Positions 47,388 to 58,246 of a stretch of DNA of 64,000 bases are shown piece by piece. Position numbers and translations under genes: made by a program. Origin of the DNA: Spinellus fusiger (lineage: Eukaryota > Mucoromycota > Mucoromycetes > Mucorales > Phycomycetaceae); the NCBI GenBank assembly GCA_025094145.1, contig JALLLS010000034.1, positions 62,001 through 126,000 of the forward strand, read 5' to 3'. A model generated the notes under the pieces. It saw only the letters and a list, made by a program, of their open reading frames with translations, ran no database searches and was not told the DNA's origin. The first letter of the stretch is position 1. Each line of letters opens with the position of its first letter.

Positions 47388-48749
47388 CAGTGTTCGGCAA
47401 AAAAATAATAATTTATTTCGTTTTCCGACCTCTATTTTGGTCAAAAAAAAAATATTTTTTTACACATTCCTCATTTCTTCTTTTTACGCTATATTATCTA
47501 TTATGTCTAACACCACTGAATAAACCACCAAGCCTTTTGGAAACATAAAGAAAAATATTGACGACTTTACTCGTCAACTCATTGTTCACGATGCCACCCA
47601 AAATGGCACCAGCCAAGTGGAGATTGCAGCCATGTTTGGTGTCAGTAAACCCACTGTCAGCCTCATCGTGAAGAAGTACAGGGAAACTGGCTGTTTCAAA
47701 GCAGGGAAGAGCTCTGGTCGCAAGCCTATTCTGAAGGAGAGAGACGAGAGAGAGGTCTCTCGCGAGATGGCAAGGGATTCCTTCCAGAGTATGAAGGTGC
47801 TCCACCAAGGAATGACCACCCAAGTGTCCATGAGGACATTTCAAAAAATGATGAAGAAGATTGGCCTGTCTTCTTGCAGGGTGATCAGAAAGCCTGCTCT
47901 CACTGACAAGCAAAAGAAGTTGAGGCTTGCTTGGGCCAAGGTTCACCTACACTGGGTAGAAGAAGACTGGAAGGCAGTCATCTGGTCCGATGAGTCTAAG
48001 TTCCAGCTAATGAGCAACAACCATCGCAACAGAGTAGTGCGCAGAAAGAAAGAGGGACTGCTCCCAAAGAATGTGAAGCCTACCATGAAGTTTGGTGGTG
48101 GTGGGGTGATGGTGTGGGGTTCCTTTTCTGGTGAAGGTGTTGGTAGACTTGCTGTGGTGGAGGGATCCATCAATAGTGCCAAATACACCAGTATTTTAGA
48201 AACGGCCTATTGCCCCGAGCTGGCTCGTCTTTCGGCACTGAATCCAGTGGTAGGCTATGTTTTTCAAGAGGACAATGCCAGTTGCCATACTAGTAAGGAG
48301 ACTAGGAAATGGAAGGATGAAAGGGGCATAGTCACGATGGAGGGGTGACCCTCTCAAAGCCCTGACCTGAACCCAATTGAGCATCTTTGGGAAGAGCTGG
48401 ACAGAGCAGTTCGGAAGAGGATGACCCCAGCAAGCACTCTCCAGGATCTGAAGGCTCTCCTGGTCCAAGAATGGAACAAGATCCCCAAGGAGGTTACCAA
48501 TAGCCTCATTAACAGCATGCATTGGAGATGTAGAGCTGTGATAGAAGTCAAGGGTGGAAGCACTAGATATTAATGGTTTCCACCCAATAAATTTTTATAT
48601 ATTATCCTGTTGACCTTCTTTATACTTCATCCAATTTCAAGTCTCTACTGTGTGTTTAATATGTGTTTTTATTACAAGGAATAAGTATTGCCCCAAAAAA
48701 GAATCCTATTGGAAAATAAAATAAATTATTATTTTTTTGCCGGACAGTG
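47388..48749 (+). mobile_element. Family C Tc1/mariner copy C1 (1362 bp), nested in B2
   Basis: TIR starts CAGTGTTCGGCAAAAAAATA at the left and the inverse, ATTTTTTTGCCGGACAGTG, at the right, about 30 bp each. TA duplications lie at 47386-47387 and 48750-48751. Both ends are almost intact and the transposase has only two disrupting codons, making it the best preserved DNA transposon in the window. Confidence 0.85.
47503..48573 (+). pseudogene. Family C Tc1/mariner transposase, two nonsense codons
   Basis: Start MSNTTE, then TAA at codon 7; the frame continues through KKNIDDFTRQLIVHDATQNG, a bipartite HTH with VEIAAMFGVSKPTVSLIVK and GRKPILKERDEREVSREMAR. Catalytic sites are VIWSDESKFQLM (first Asp), VFQEDNASCHTSKE (second Asp) and SPDLNPIEHLWEEL (Glu). 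The WP before SQSPDL is TGA-P here (TGG changed to TGA); copy C2 keeps TGG. The end is RRCRAVIEVKGGSTRY. Total about 356 codons, a normal Tc1 length. 35 residues separate the second and third acids. Confidence 0.85.
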
Positions 48750-48801
48750 TATAAAAGGAACTCTGCATTTTAAACTGTCGATTACATTTTTTTGGTCACT
48801 T

Positions 48802-49509
48802 TATAATCATGCTGTATCTCAATTATTCAGTATCCATCAACACAATCGTAGTCAGTCGATTTGCTTTTCAGTTTTTCATACTATAGAGATAGGACCATCA
48901 TATTTATCTCTAATAAATATTATGAATACTCTATACCTATTTACTAAGATAAATTTTATTTAATCCAATATTTAATTTATATTATGTATACATATATTCA
49001 GCTCTAGTACTGATAATCCATATACAAACAATGAAGTCTTGCTATTAATCTTTGTATTATCAGAACTAATACGACAATGTAAGATATTCTGTCGGCGATT
49101 TTTTATGACCATGTTACGTAGTATTGCTTATTCTCAACAGCCTTTATTATACACAGCAGAGCTATAATCAAAATGGCTATGAATCATGCTAAGATTATAT
49201 TATTCTCAAATATGAAGGATAATGGCACAAGTACATGTAATTATTGATAGTGGAGACCGTCCAAGCTTCTGAGCATCTGTGAGCTACAATCTGGTTTTAT
49301 GACATAAATCCATTTTTAAACTGGAATAATGAGTTTTAAAATACATAGAGACCATCCTTATTAAGATCCATAGTGTACTGTAAAACAATTTCTATTTGTA
49401 ACATAAACATCCATAATACAGTGAGAATAAAAATACTTAGGGATAATTTGAATCAACTGATAAACTTTACCCTTGAAAAAACTATATATTAAGCATTTTT
49501 CATATATTA
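48802..49509. other. Intergenic between B2 and A2; nothing recognised
   Basis: 700 bp AT-rich sequence with no supported ORF, repeat end or RNA gene. Confidence 0.4.
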
Positions 49510-50858
49510 TTTTGTCACACCCAATTAGATTTAATACTTTTGAAAATAAATATCAGGACAAAATATTTAAAATATGTTCAACATTAAATAAAACACTCCG
49601 AATTTGATATAGAAGCTTCAAACTTTCACATAATAAAGCTCAACATCTTTAATTATAGAAAATAAAATAATAATATAGTTAATATTTTGTATGGTCTCCT
49701 TTGGCATCAATTAAAGCCTGGTATCTAACTGTCATACTCAGAACTAATCGTTGTGAAAGTTCAACACCAACCCTCTCCCACTCCTCTGCAAGTAGAGCCT
49801 TCAAACATTCAATATTGGTAATAGATGACCTTATTATGTCAATTATTTTTTCCAACGCCCACCAGAGGTGTTCAATTGGGCTCAAGCCAGGGCTTTGTGC
49901 GGGCCAGTACTCAAAGCCTCGAATCTGTTGTATCTCTTTCCACCATCTGGCATAGGCCCCAGTATAACAACTAGCACTATCTTCTTGTAACAGAGACTAT
50001 CTGTTTTCTTTCTGATACAATTCCATGAACCAAGGATGGAACTCATCAGCCAAGATGTTGACATATTCGTCTTGATTTACAGTGCCATCAACAAAGACTA
50101 ATAGGCCAAATCCGCCCACCCAAATATAGCTCCAAAGCATGACCCCAACACCACCAAACTTCGTTGTTGGAATAATAGGATTAGAATCATAACTTTCTCC
50201 AACTTTTCTGATGACACGGGCACCTCCATCGTTTTCTTTCACGATGTACCTGGACTCATCAGACCAGATGACGCCTTTCCACTGGTCATTCGTCCCATTG
50301 ACATGTTCCTTAGCCCAACGAAGCCGTTTCTCTTTGTGTTCTACAGTTAAGGCTGGCTTATGAGCTGGAGAAAATATCCAAACCCTAACTGATTGCAGTA
50401 GCTGATAATGGTGTTTCTACATACATCAACCAGAATTCTCAACATTTCCAATTTCATTTCAGCTAATTATATGAGGTAAATGGAACCTTTCCAATGACCT
50501 TTTCCAGGTGTCTGAGGTCCTTCTCACTGGCTTTTTTTATGTTTTCCATGACTCTTTAAACGCAATGGTGACCCACGTTCTTTGATGTTTCCGATACTAT
50601 TTTGATCTGTGGGCTTTTTCATCTCAACTACGTTTGTGATGACAGTTAATTTTAATTCAGCCTTCAACAGGTAATAAATGCCCCTTAGTTTTTTATCTTC
50701 TGTTTTATTATATTCTCTATGAGCGTGAGTTTCTGATAATGTATCTGACATGTTGTGTTGGTTTAATAATAGTTGGAAAGAAGAAGAGTTTTATGCAAAA
50801 AAAAAAAGTTTTTTTTATTAAAATTTAGGCAAGTATTAAATTCAATTAGGTGTGACTG
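49510..50858 (-). mobile_element. Family A Tc1/mariner copy A2
   Basis: The right (5') end is AGGTGTGACTG followed by TA (50859-50860), preceded by GGCAAGTATTAAATTCAATT. The left end TTTGTCACACCCAATTAG is the diverged inverse of it. Structure and TIR match A1 (12756-14094). The element directly abuts the C3 fragment. Confidence 0.75.
49679..50751 (-). pseudogene. Family A transposase, decayed
   Basis: The start MSDTLSETHAHREYNKTEDK is intact. KERGSPLRLKSHGKHKKSQ follows, then frameshifts near 50500-50340. Downstream frames give ENDGGARVIRKVGESYDSNP, GGVGVMLWSYIWV and FVDGTVNQDEYVNILADE. The second catalytic site is EDSASCYTG and the third PGLSPIEHLW, again 35 residues apart. The C-terminus QALIDAKGDHTKY is preserved. 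Confidence 0.75.
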
Positions 50859-51350
50859 TATAAAATTTAGTTTATCTAACAACAATGAAAAAACCATTAG
50901 ATTTCTTGGAAATGATAAGAAAAATATTAACGACTTTACTCGTTGTCTCAATGATAAAGAGACTACCATCAATGGTACTAGTCAAACTGTTATTTGTATT
51001 AGGTTTAGAGTTAGTACGCAGTCCATTTTACGTATCATGAAAAAACACAAGGAAGCTGTATGCTTCAAGGCCAAAAGAAGCACTGAGAGTAAGCCTATTC
51101 TTACTGGGAGGGACGAGAGATAGGTTGCACACAAAGTGGCAAGGGATTTATTCCAGACAATGGATTAGCTTTGCAAGTTAGGACAACCCAAGTATCGAAA
51201 AACACTTTCAGAAAGATGATAAAGAATTTAGGCCTGTCTTACAGGGTAATAAAAAAAACTCTTCTCACCAATAAACACAAGAAGTTGAGGCTCTCTTAGG
51301 ACAAGACCCACTTCCACTGGACGGAAGATGGACGGAAGACACAGAATAAA
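50859..51350 (+). mobile_element. Family C fragment C3, 5' part only
   Basis: The frame starts at 50884 as MKKPLDFLGNDKKNINDFTR and continues GTSQTVICIRFRVSTQSIL and ESKPILTGRDER, then a TAG. Further pieces (FRKMIKNLGL..., TNKHKKLRL) run to about 51350, where homology stops. It lacks both termini and the catalytic domain. Closer to C2 than to C1 in several blocks. Confidence 0.7.
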
Positions 51351-51399
51351 ACAATAGAATGATCAAATCAAGCTCTATATGTTAATACTCTTAATAGTT

Positions 51400-51690
51400 T
51401 GTATAGAAGCCATTAGCCTCTATAACGAATTTACATTTTTGTCTCATTCTGGTGGTAAGGTTGCTGGTAGGTTTAATAAAAATATTTTATTTCAGTAGAA
51501 AATCATCAAAAAACTCTGAAAGTTCTTCTTAGGCTTATTATTATATGGATTATAGAGTCCAATATGCCCTAAAAGTGCTCTACTGGACTCAGGCCAGGTG
51601 TTTGGGAGGGTCACTATTCCATAGCAGCGATTTTTTTTGTTTTGTTTTTGTTTCCATTATATAGACATCATGCTTATGAGGCATCTACTA
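51400..51690 (-). repeat. Tc1/mariner transposase C-terminal scrap, another family
   Basis: The minus strand has relics of the third catalytic block (PGLSPVEHF near 51600) and the typical C-terminus MRQKCKFVIEANGFYT near 51400-51440. Frameshifts break it and no TIR was found. Confidence 0.5.
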
Positions 51691-54128
51691 TCGTTATTTT
51701 GAAAGATATAGTTTACTGCTGGACTTTGTTCAATCAGATAGACCAACTTGTGAAAATAATATTCTTTTTTAAATACGTATGCCTTCTACTATATAAAGGT
51801 ATGTGAGTCAATACTAACAGAAAATGATATTTTCTTTAATATATTTTAAAATCTGGCCATCTAGACTTAAGTGCTCATGCTTTACTTAAGTTATTCTAGA
51901 TAATACTTGTATGACAGCTTCTACAGCTGTACGTATAGATATTTGTTAGTTTCTGATAATATTACTATTTAGCTATTTTTACAATTTCATAGATTATTAA
52001 TCCATTGATCGTAATAAATGTGTTTTAGGTGTAGTATATCTATTATGAAGCAAGACTTTACAGGCTGTAGAGTTGTGATCAATAAAATATATCTGATTTT
52101 ATATTTATTTTTATTACTGTCTCCGAGATAACTGTGTTTTCTGTGTGAACTCAAAATTCATGTTTATCTTTCCTGTGGTATGTTCTTTCTTCTTCTTTTC
52201 TTCTTCTGTCTCTGTTCTTATTGTCTTGTCTCTGTTATAGGCTGTAGCTGTCGTGTTCCGACTTCAATCCAAAGATTCTTCATGAATTGTTCAACATGAA
52301 TAGTGTGCTTTGACATTCAGAATACTCTATGAAAGCTTGAGTGCACACAAGTACCATAGTACATCTATGTATCGTCTCACTGATCGGTCGTAACTACAAA
52401 TCAACCTTCTTAGCTCAGTATACTATCGGACATTTAACAATAACTGCCTTCATCTATGAATCCTTAGTGGATAAATAAGACCTATCAAAGGCAGTTAAAG
52501 TGAGACTCATAATAACTGATGGTTTCAATAATAGAGTATTTATTCAATGAACCGACCATAAGGCTCTAGCTTGTGGTCTAATATTTGGTAAATCATCTAC
52601 ACCGACCATAAGGCTCTACCTATGTATTTTACTATAGGATAGATCATCTGCACCAGCCATACAACTTCATCTATCAATAAGCCATGAAATCGACTAATCA
52701 TCAACTACCATAAGGTAGAAGTCCACTGAAGGATAAGCACCCACAAAAAGTATAAATAATGAACCACTCATCACTCAATAAAAATCATCTTTGTTCAGTC
52801 TCGTTATTTCTGCTTGGCTGAATAATCATAATAAAGTGTTCAAGAAATAATAATAATAATAAAGTGTACCAGACACTTGAATAGAATGTTGTACATGTCC
52901 TAGAATGATAGGGGGAACATGTATCTATGCATGTATCAATCCTTTCTCCAGCCAATGACACCGACTTTTTCTTCATCATCACATATATAGAGTTGATGGC
53001 TAAATATAAAATCTTAGCCCCTAGCAATGAAAAAAAAGGAAGGCTACTCAAGTTCTTTGTCTACATTTATTTTCCTAAAGGCCCTAGGTGTCTAAGAGCA
53101 AAAGAGAGCAATGAGTGTTAATTATCGATGTGTAAATAAATTGAATTGGATGATAGATAAAAGTATATCACATAGTAATATGTTTAGCATGGTGCATACT
53201 ATGTACGCATTTGCCATTAGTCTCACAATTGGTTCAGGGTTGCTTCTTATATGAGGCACAGTTAAGGAGTTTTAAACTGCTGAGACTTATTTTAATTATT
53301 TTCCCAGTACGGAACAAAAGAAGACCCAAGCCAAGGTTACGGGTATCATGTTGTGGCCTCCAATTGATGTGTGAATAGTGCACGATTCACACAGAGCATT
53401 CTTTGACGAACAACATGACCCGGATCGGAGATCTAAACCATGGGGGTAACCGCTTTAGAGCAGCTTGAAGTCCGCACATCCTTTGGTTCGTATATCGTAC
53501 CACGCTTAGCGCAGTGTTTCTACAGAATGCACAAACAACAAGTGTTCAATTTGTTTCTCCACTGATACGTATTTAAGCCGCCTTTTTGGAGGACTTATTT
53601 GACTTGTGGTATCAGGGCCTTTTCTTACCTGTTAGTGTGTAAAACATGCTTTGGCAGCTATCTTTTTATCTACCATAGTGTACATTCTATTTAGTACTAT
53701 CAAGTAAGCACCAAGGCCTTCTTATAACAATAGAAGGAATAATGACTAGTTTAGCTTCTGTTTTATTATAAACAAATTAATTGAGAAAGAGTATGGTGCA
53801 AGTCAAGGAGAGTGCTTTGTTAGAGACATAGACAGAACTAGGAACATATAGATAGAAAGAAAGATAGATAGAAAGAAAGAAAGAAATATACAGACAGAGT
53901 GATAGATAGAACAATTAGTGCTGTGTATTATATAAAAGACATGGGATATAGTGTATAATACATAATAGAAAAGTCATACAGCCATTTTCAGTTCATCGTT
54001 AGAATCCACACTATAATATGCCGTTAACAATTGACGTCATACATAGACATGTGACTGGGATAGTGTTTCATGATGTGCTGCTTTTTGATATGGACGTCTT
54101 TATTATCTCTTGTGCCTTGAAGCAATAG
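51691..54128. other. Gene-free region with short repeats
   Basis: 2.4 kb without supported genes. It has a pyrimidine-rich patch (52180-52240), the 50-bp tandem repeat listed separately, a 9-bp inverted repeat with an 8-base loop at 53368-53393 (TGTGTGAAT/ATTCACACA), a GC-richer block at 53330-53540 and GATA/GAAA microsatellite at 53850-53885. A short ORF at 52927-53121 has no similarity I recognise. Confidence 0.45.
52550..52715. repeat. Degenerate 50-bp tandem repeat
   Basis: ACCGACCATAAGGCTCTA occurs at 52551 and 52601. Diverged units follow at 52652 (ACCAGCCATA) and near 52700 (ACTACCATAAGGTAG), so the period is about 50 bp over three to four units. There is no open frame through it. Confidence 0.65.
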
Positions 54129-54660
54129 ATGGAAGCTGCGGTTTTCAAGGCCATTTTCTTTTGGGGTACAGGTTTATTCTTACTGAGAGAGACAAGACCT
54201 CCACTGTCTTTCTGTTCTTGTCTTTTCCTTTGGGTTTATCTAATGAAACTTCTTTGGCCCTTTGACCAACTGCAGAGTGGAACACAGGAACATTCAGGAG
54301 ACCTAGTAGTCTTAGTCTCCCCCTTTCTTTTCCTGTCTCTTTTTTATTCTTGTCTTGTTGAATTTTTTTGTATCTTTTTTTATCCATGTAGCAGAGAGTT
54401 CCAAAGAGCATTCGAATCATTATCTATAATATAGCTGAACCCTTAAACTGAGAGAGACAAGAGAAGAGTATCGTGAGGTAATGCAGTTTATCTCAGACCA
54501 CGGACAGGCTTTGCCAGAATATGAACACTCTAGTTTCAAAGGGCACAATTTACAAGCTGAGACGGAAATCGGGCTTTTTTCTTTTCTTTCAGTGTTATTA
54601 ATAATGCTTCTCTCATCAAGAAGCATAGGAAGTTGAGATGTGTGATACGTGGAGCGGGGT
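54129..54660 (+). mobile_element. Family C fragment C4 split by a 249-bp insertion
   Basis: The left part (54129-54197) aligns with EAAVFKA and the following KPILTERDE coding block of C elements. The right part (54447-54650) continues with the RDERKV-like block and VINNASLIKKHRKLR. The two parts are separated exactly by the insertion at 54198-54446. No ends are preserved. Confidence 0.55.
54198..54446. mobile_element. 249-bp SINE-like insertion with 16-bp target duplication
   Basis: ACTGAGAGAGACAAGA is present identically at 54182-54197 and 54447-54462. The insert has no terminal inverted repeat and no ORF of note. It contains GCATTCGAATC (about 54408-54418), weakly like a tRNA B box, and no long A tail. 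Retroposition is inferred from the duplication length. Confidence 0.6.
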
Positions 54661-54697
54661 AGTGTAGTTCAAACAATAAAGAACTCGCCCGTGCTGT

Positions 54698-55885
54698 ATG
54701 TTTGATCCTGAGTCGTCAGATTCCTCTTACAGTCCGTCTCATGTCACTGTTACTTGGGCTCCTGTGAATTGTTTGTTGTATGCTGATGATGTGGCTCTTA
54801 TGGGCTGCCCAGAAGATATACATCGAATGCTGGCACTTGCCGAAATTTACTCGACCCTCCTTGGTTACAAATGGAGTCCCTCCAAATGTGAAGTACTCAA
54901 TGCCCCGGCCAATGTGCCGTTTTACCTCTATGGCAACGAGCTTCCAACCTGTGATACTTTCAAGTACCTTGGTATCCCCTTTTCACGTCAAGGTATTAAC
55001 CAAGACGCACTTTTCCCACACTCACAAGTCAAGGCAATTGCAGTAATGAAAAAGCTGAGAGGAATGGGTGTAAACATGTATGGCTTTGGGATTACAGCAG
55101 CCCTAAGAGCGTATACTGTTTTTGTTCGGCCTATCCTTGAGTATGGGTTGGCTATTTGTAATGTCAATAGACTAGGCATCCGCCCGCTACAAATCTGTCA
55201 GTCTGCTTGTCTGAGACTTTGTCTTGCTAGATCTGCTACTGCTAGGTTTGGAACGATCCAGGTTGCCCAATTAGCTGCCCTCCCTAACATATACTCTCGT
55301 TTTCTTTATCTGCAAGCCAAATTTGTTGAGCGCGCAGCTACCCTTCCTGAAGACACCCTCCTCTGGTGCCTTGTCCCGCAGCTTGAAGCACCCCAGAGTA
55401 AAGCCAGATGGATTAAGCTACGTGGCAATGTACTCTGGCAAAATGCTCAAAGAATAGGACGGGCTCACAACCCTCCTAAATATCCATTAAAAGTAGCTTA
55501 TCTTGAACGTCTTCAAAGTGAAATTACTAGTCTAGTACGTGGCAAGAATCCGCTGGTGACGGTAGCCCGTGGACTATGTAGACCTATTTGGGATCCAATT
55601 CTTCTACTACCGTGCATGCGCAAAGAAAGACATCGTCTACTAAAATGGAGGATTGCTTGGTTACCACCAACACCTTCAGTTCCTTGCCAATGTGGCCACC
55701 CATCTGCCAATCGGGACCACTTTCTCACTTGCACATTTGTTGACCATGAACGCTCCACGTTCTTGTTCTTCTTAGTTCCTGCACCACCACAAGACGTTTA
55801 TCCCATTGACTATTGTCCAAATCTTCTGCCATGTACGGTTAAGTCTTCTGTTAAAAATGGCGAAATCTCTGGCCCGGTTTGTTAA
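54698..55885 (+). pseudogene. LINE reverse transcriptase C-terminal fragment
   Basis: The RT active-site motif LLYADDVALMG (near 54772) is followed by the thumb region FKYLGIPFSRQGINQDALFP, then RAYTVFVRPILEYGLAI and a Cys-rich CQCGHPSANRDHFLTC. Domains 0-4 of the RT and the endonuclease are missing. The only ATG (54698) lies in the flanking target duplication, not in the element. The frame stays open for 395 codons, so the insertion is fairly recent. Confidence 0.85.
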
Positions 55886-56482
55886 TACTACTGCAAGTCA
55901 TTGATCGAGCCACGTCTACTCGAGATTTTAAGGTAGAGCCATCAGCTGGTAGCTTGCTCATTGAGACTGATGATGGGTGTGTTGAGCGGGAATGCCAACG
56001 CCGATATAGAGTGCAAAAGACTCCTTCAGCAATAGACGCTGTATCCTCACTTCTCCTCTGATATCTCCTCTACCACCCATTCTTAACCCGTTTAGCAAAG
56101 CCAGAAGCTGCTAGTGTAGTTGCTGTATTTGTGTCCTCAGGATTGTCCGAGTTGCTCTAAGTATCCCTCGTTGGATTTCGAATCGCCACAGGATGACGGT
56201 TATCTTTTTGGTGTCCTGGTTTCCTTGCTGACTTTATGGCCTTTTGGATGTCTATTCATAATTCTCATTTTACCATCATTTCTCATTTTTCATCATTTTT
56301 CCCTCATCTGAGGTTTTGTATTTCTCGGTCCTTCTGTTTCCCATTCATTTGCATTCTTTTTTTCACTTTCGTATTTGAAGTGTTTTAATGTTTATTCTAT
56401 TTTTTCAAAAGTTCTCATAGGGTGGCTAACATGCCCAATGCGCGAATAGCAATCAACACCCACAAATAAAAAATACTTTGAA
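54709..56482 (+). mobile_element. 5'-truncated LINE retrotransposon L2a with target duplication
   Basis: CTGTATGTTTGATCC is identical at 54694-54708 and 56483-56497. Between them lies 1774 bp: a reverse transcriptase 3' half, then about 600 bp of untranslated or decayed sequence ending CAAATAAAAAATACTTTGAA. It differs from the LINE at 20603, so two LINE families are present. Confidence 0.88.
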
Positions 56483-56497
56483 CTGTATGTTTGATCC

Positions 56498-58246
56498 AAG
56501 GCCTATTCTCCTATGTTCTAGTAACACACCTATATATATATACCCTGTGTGACTACAGCTGCAGATACCATCAATCGAATGGTTCAATTCTGAGTAGTCT
56601 TATATATATCTTTATGGACTCTGTAGTTATAGACCTGAAGAGTTGTTTGTAACTTTCACACATAACTTAGTATGTATTTTTTAACTAAAAATTCAATAGA
56701 AGTTGTAAATGACCCGACAATTTATAATAGCTATATTGTAAAGGCACAAGACAACTGATTTATTTTAGAGTAGAGTTCCTACAATAAAAATTCCCAATAG
56801 GAAAAGGGTATGTGGAAAATAAATATATTAAAGAGTGAAAAGAATAAATAGAAAAGCCTTCAGTTGACTGTTTTCGGCAATCCACATATCATACACGTCA
56901 GTAGTCCATTACGTCAGTAGTCCATTTATCTAATGTCGGATGGCTATCTTGTCAAGCAAACCCTCATAGTCTCGAAATCTCTCATTGAGAACATTGGTGC
57001 GGCATAGAAATTATGAATTTTCAGTTTCTTTTCTCAAAAGGACTATAAGAATCTTACCATTGTCTGCTCCACTATGTTGTCTGGGTTATCCAGTAGAAAT
57101 ATCAGTGTATTGTTAAAGTCAATAAAGTGATGGCATAATTTATCAGTAAGACTGTAAGGATCTTACTAGAAAGTGTTCCGTCATAGCCTCAGAGTTTTCA
57201 TTGTGGAAATCATTAAAATATTGAAATCAATACACTGTCAGCATCTCTTATCAATAAGAAGGTAAAGATCTTACCAGAACAAAATCAAGAAAGATCAAAG
57301 TTCATTGTAATGAAATAAAATAAAATTAGAGAATATTAAAGTAGACAAAAAAGATACCAAAAATCTTTTACAAAAGGTCCTTCTTTTATAGGAAGCTTAA
57401 TCACTTATTGTTGGTATACATCATCATTAAAATGAATATTTTGGGATATTGTATCTCACATATGGAAGGCTGATCACTTCTCAGTCAGTCGCATGCCAAT
57501 GAAGCAAATGGCCATCACCAGTTATGGAATGAAAATTTAATTAGTGCTTCTCATTCAAACGGCTGTTCTTTCAAACTGTTCGTGCCTATATCCTACTGTT
57601 CTCTTTTGAAAAGATATAGTTTCTTTTAACAGCCATTTATTTGTAAAATTCAATTAAGATACCATGTCTTGTAGTGTCGTTGTATTCGGATATAATGTAT
57701 ACTATCAATTGTCAAAAGCTTGGTAGCTATTTTTAATACAAATAATAACCCAGCCTTGTTTATCACTTAGCCACGACCCAAGAGTAATCCTTTCATTGAG
57801 AATAGTGCAATGTGCATACAGCAGATATGTATTTCATAAAGGAGACTCAATGCCTGAGAAACTATCGTAGCTCATTAGGGTGTTTGGGTGTTCATCTTTG
57901 CTTAATGCATTAGTTCAATTCTCAGTCACTGACTGTAGTATGGTCCAGTGATAAATAAAAAGCACATTTGAATCGACCAGTGTCATAACATAGAGAAAAG
58001 ATATGTCTAGTGGATATCTTAGTCTATCCAAGTGCATATATTATCAATTGGGCGACATTATTAATCTATGACCTGAACGCTGTATGTGTTGTATTCTAGG
58101 TATATTAAACTATTGAGTCAACTTACCATAATTTAATATATATTTTTATATATAAAAAACATATTCAAATCCATTACATGGAATATTTTACTAGTTTTAG
58201 ATAAAGTATAATCAGTAACCAGACACTTATTAAATACAATAACATA
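56498..58246. other. Gene-free region with tandem repeats
   Basis: 1.75 kb. It has a 16-bp duplication (ACGTCAGTAGTCCATT twice at 56895-56926) and the 108-bp tandem repeat listed separately. The remainder is AT-rich without supported ORFs. Confidence 0.45.
57041..57290 (-). repeat. 108-bp tandem repeat with splice-like palindromes
   Basis: Units start at 57041, 57150 and 57258 (109, 108 bp, then partial). Each begins with GACTGTAAGGATCTTAC or a variant, whose inverse contains GTAAGATCCTTAC, a near-palindrome. On the minus strand unit 1 reads open as TDKLCHHFIDFNNTLIFLLD and then NPDNIVEQTM; unit 2 gives a related but broken reading (IDKRC, then SEAMTEHFL). This suggests a duplicated coding exon flanked by GTAAGA donors. 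No host gene is recognised. Confidence 0.5.

Larger units (their letters stand above)
46443..48801 (+). mobile_element. Family B Tc1/mariner copy B2, interrupted by element C1
   Basis: Left end AAGTGATGGGG after TA (46441-46442). The right end GGTCACTT with TA lies at 48794-48803, beyond the nested element C1. Removing C1 (47388-48749) leaves the sequence around the junction (AAGTATATA...TATAAAAGGAACTCTGC) colinear with copy B1 near 15525-15570. Transposase relics (46568-47250) include the HTH block and the RRFQVIINAKY end but carry many stops and a large internal loss. Confidence 0.75.

Noticed and set aside
53600..53630. TGGTATCAGGGCC, like a tRNA-Met primer-binding site of an LTR retrotransposon
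   Set aside because: No paired LTR, gag or pol sequence is visible nearby, so it is left as chance similarity.
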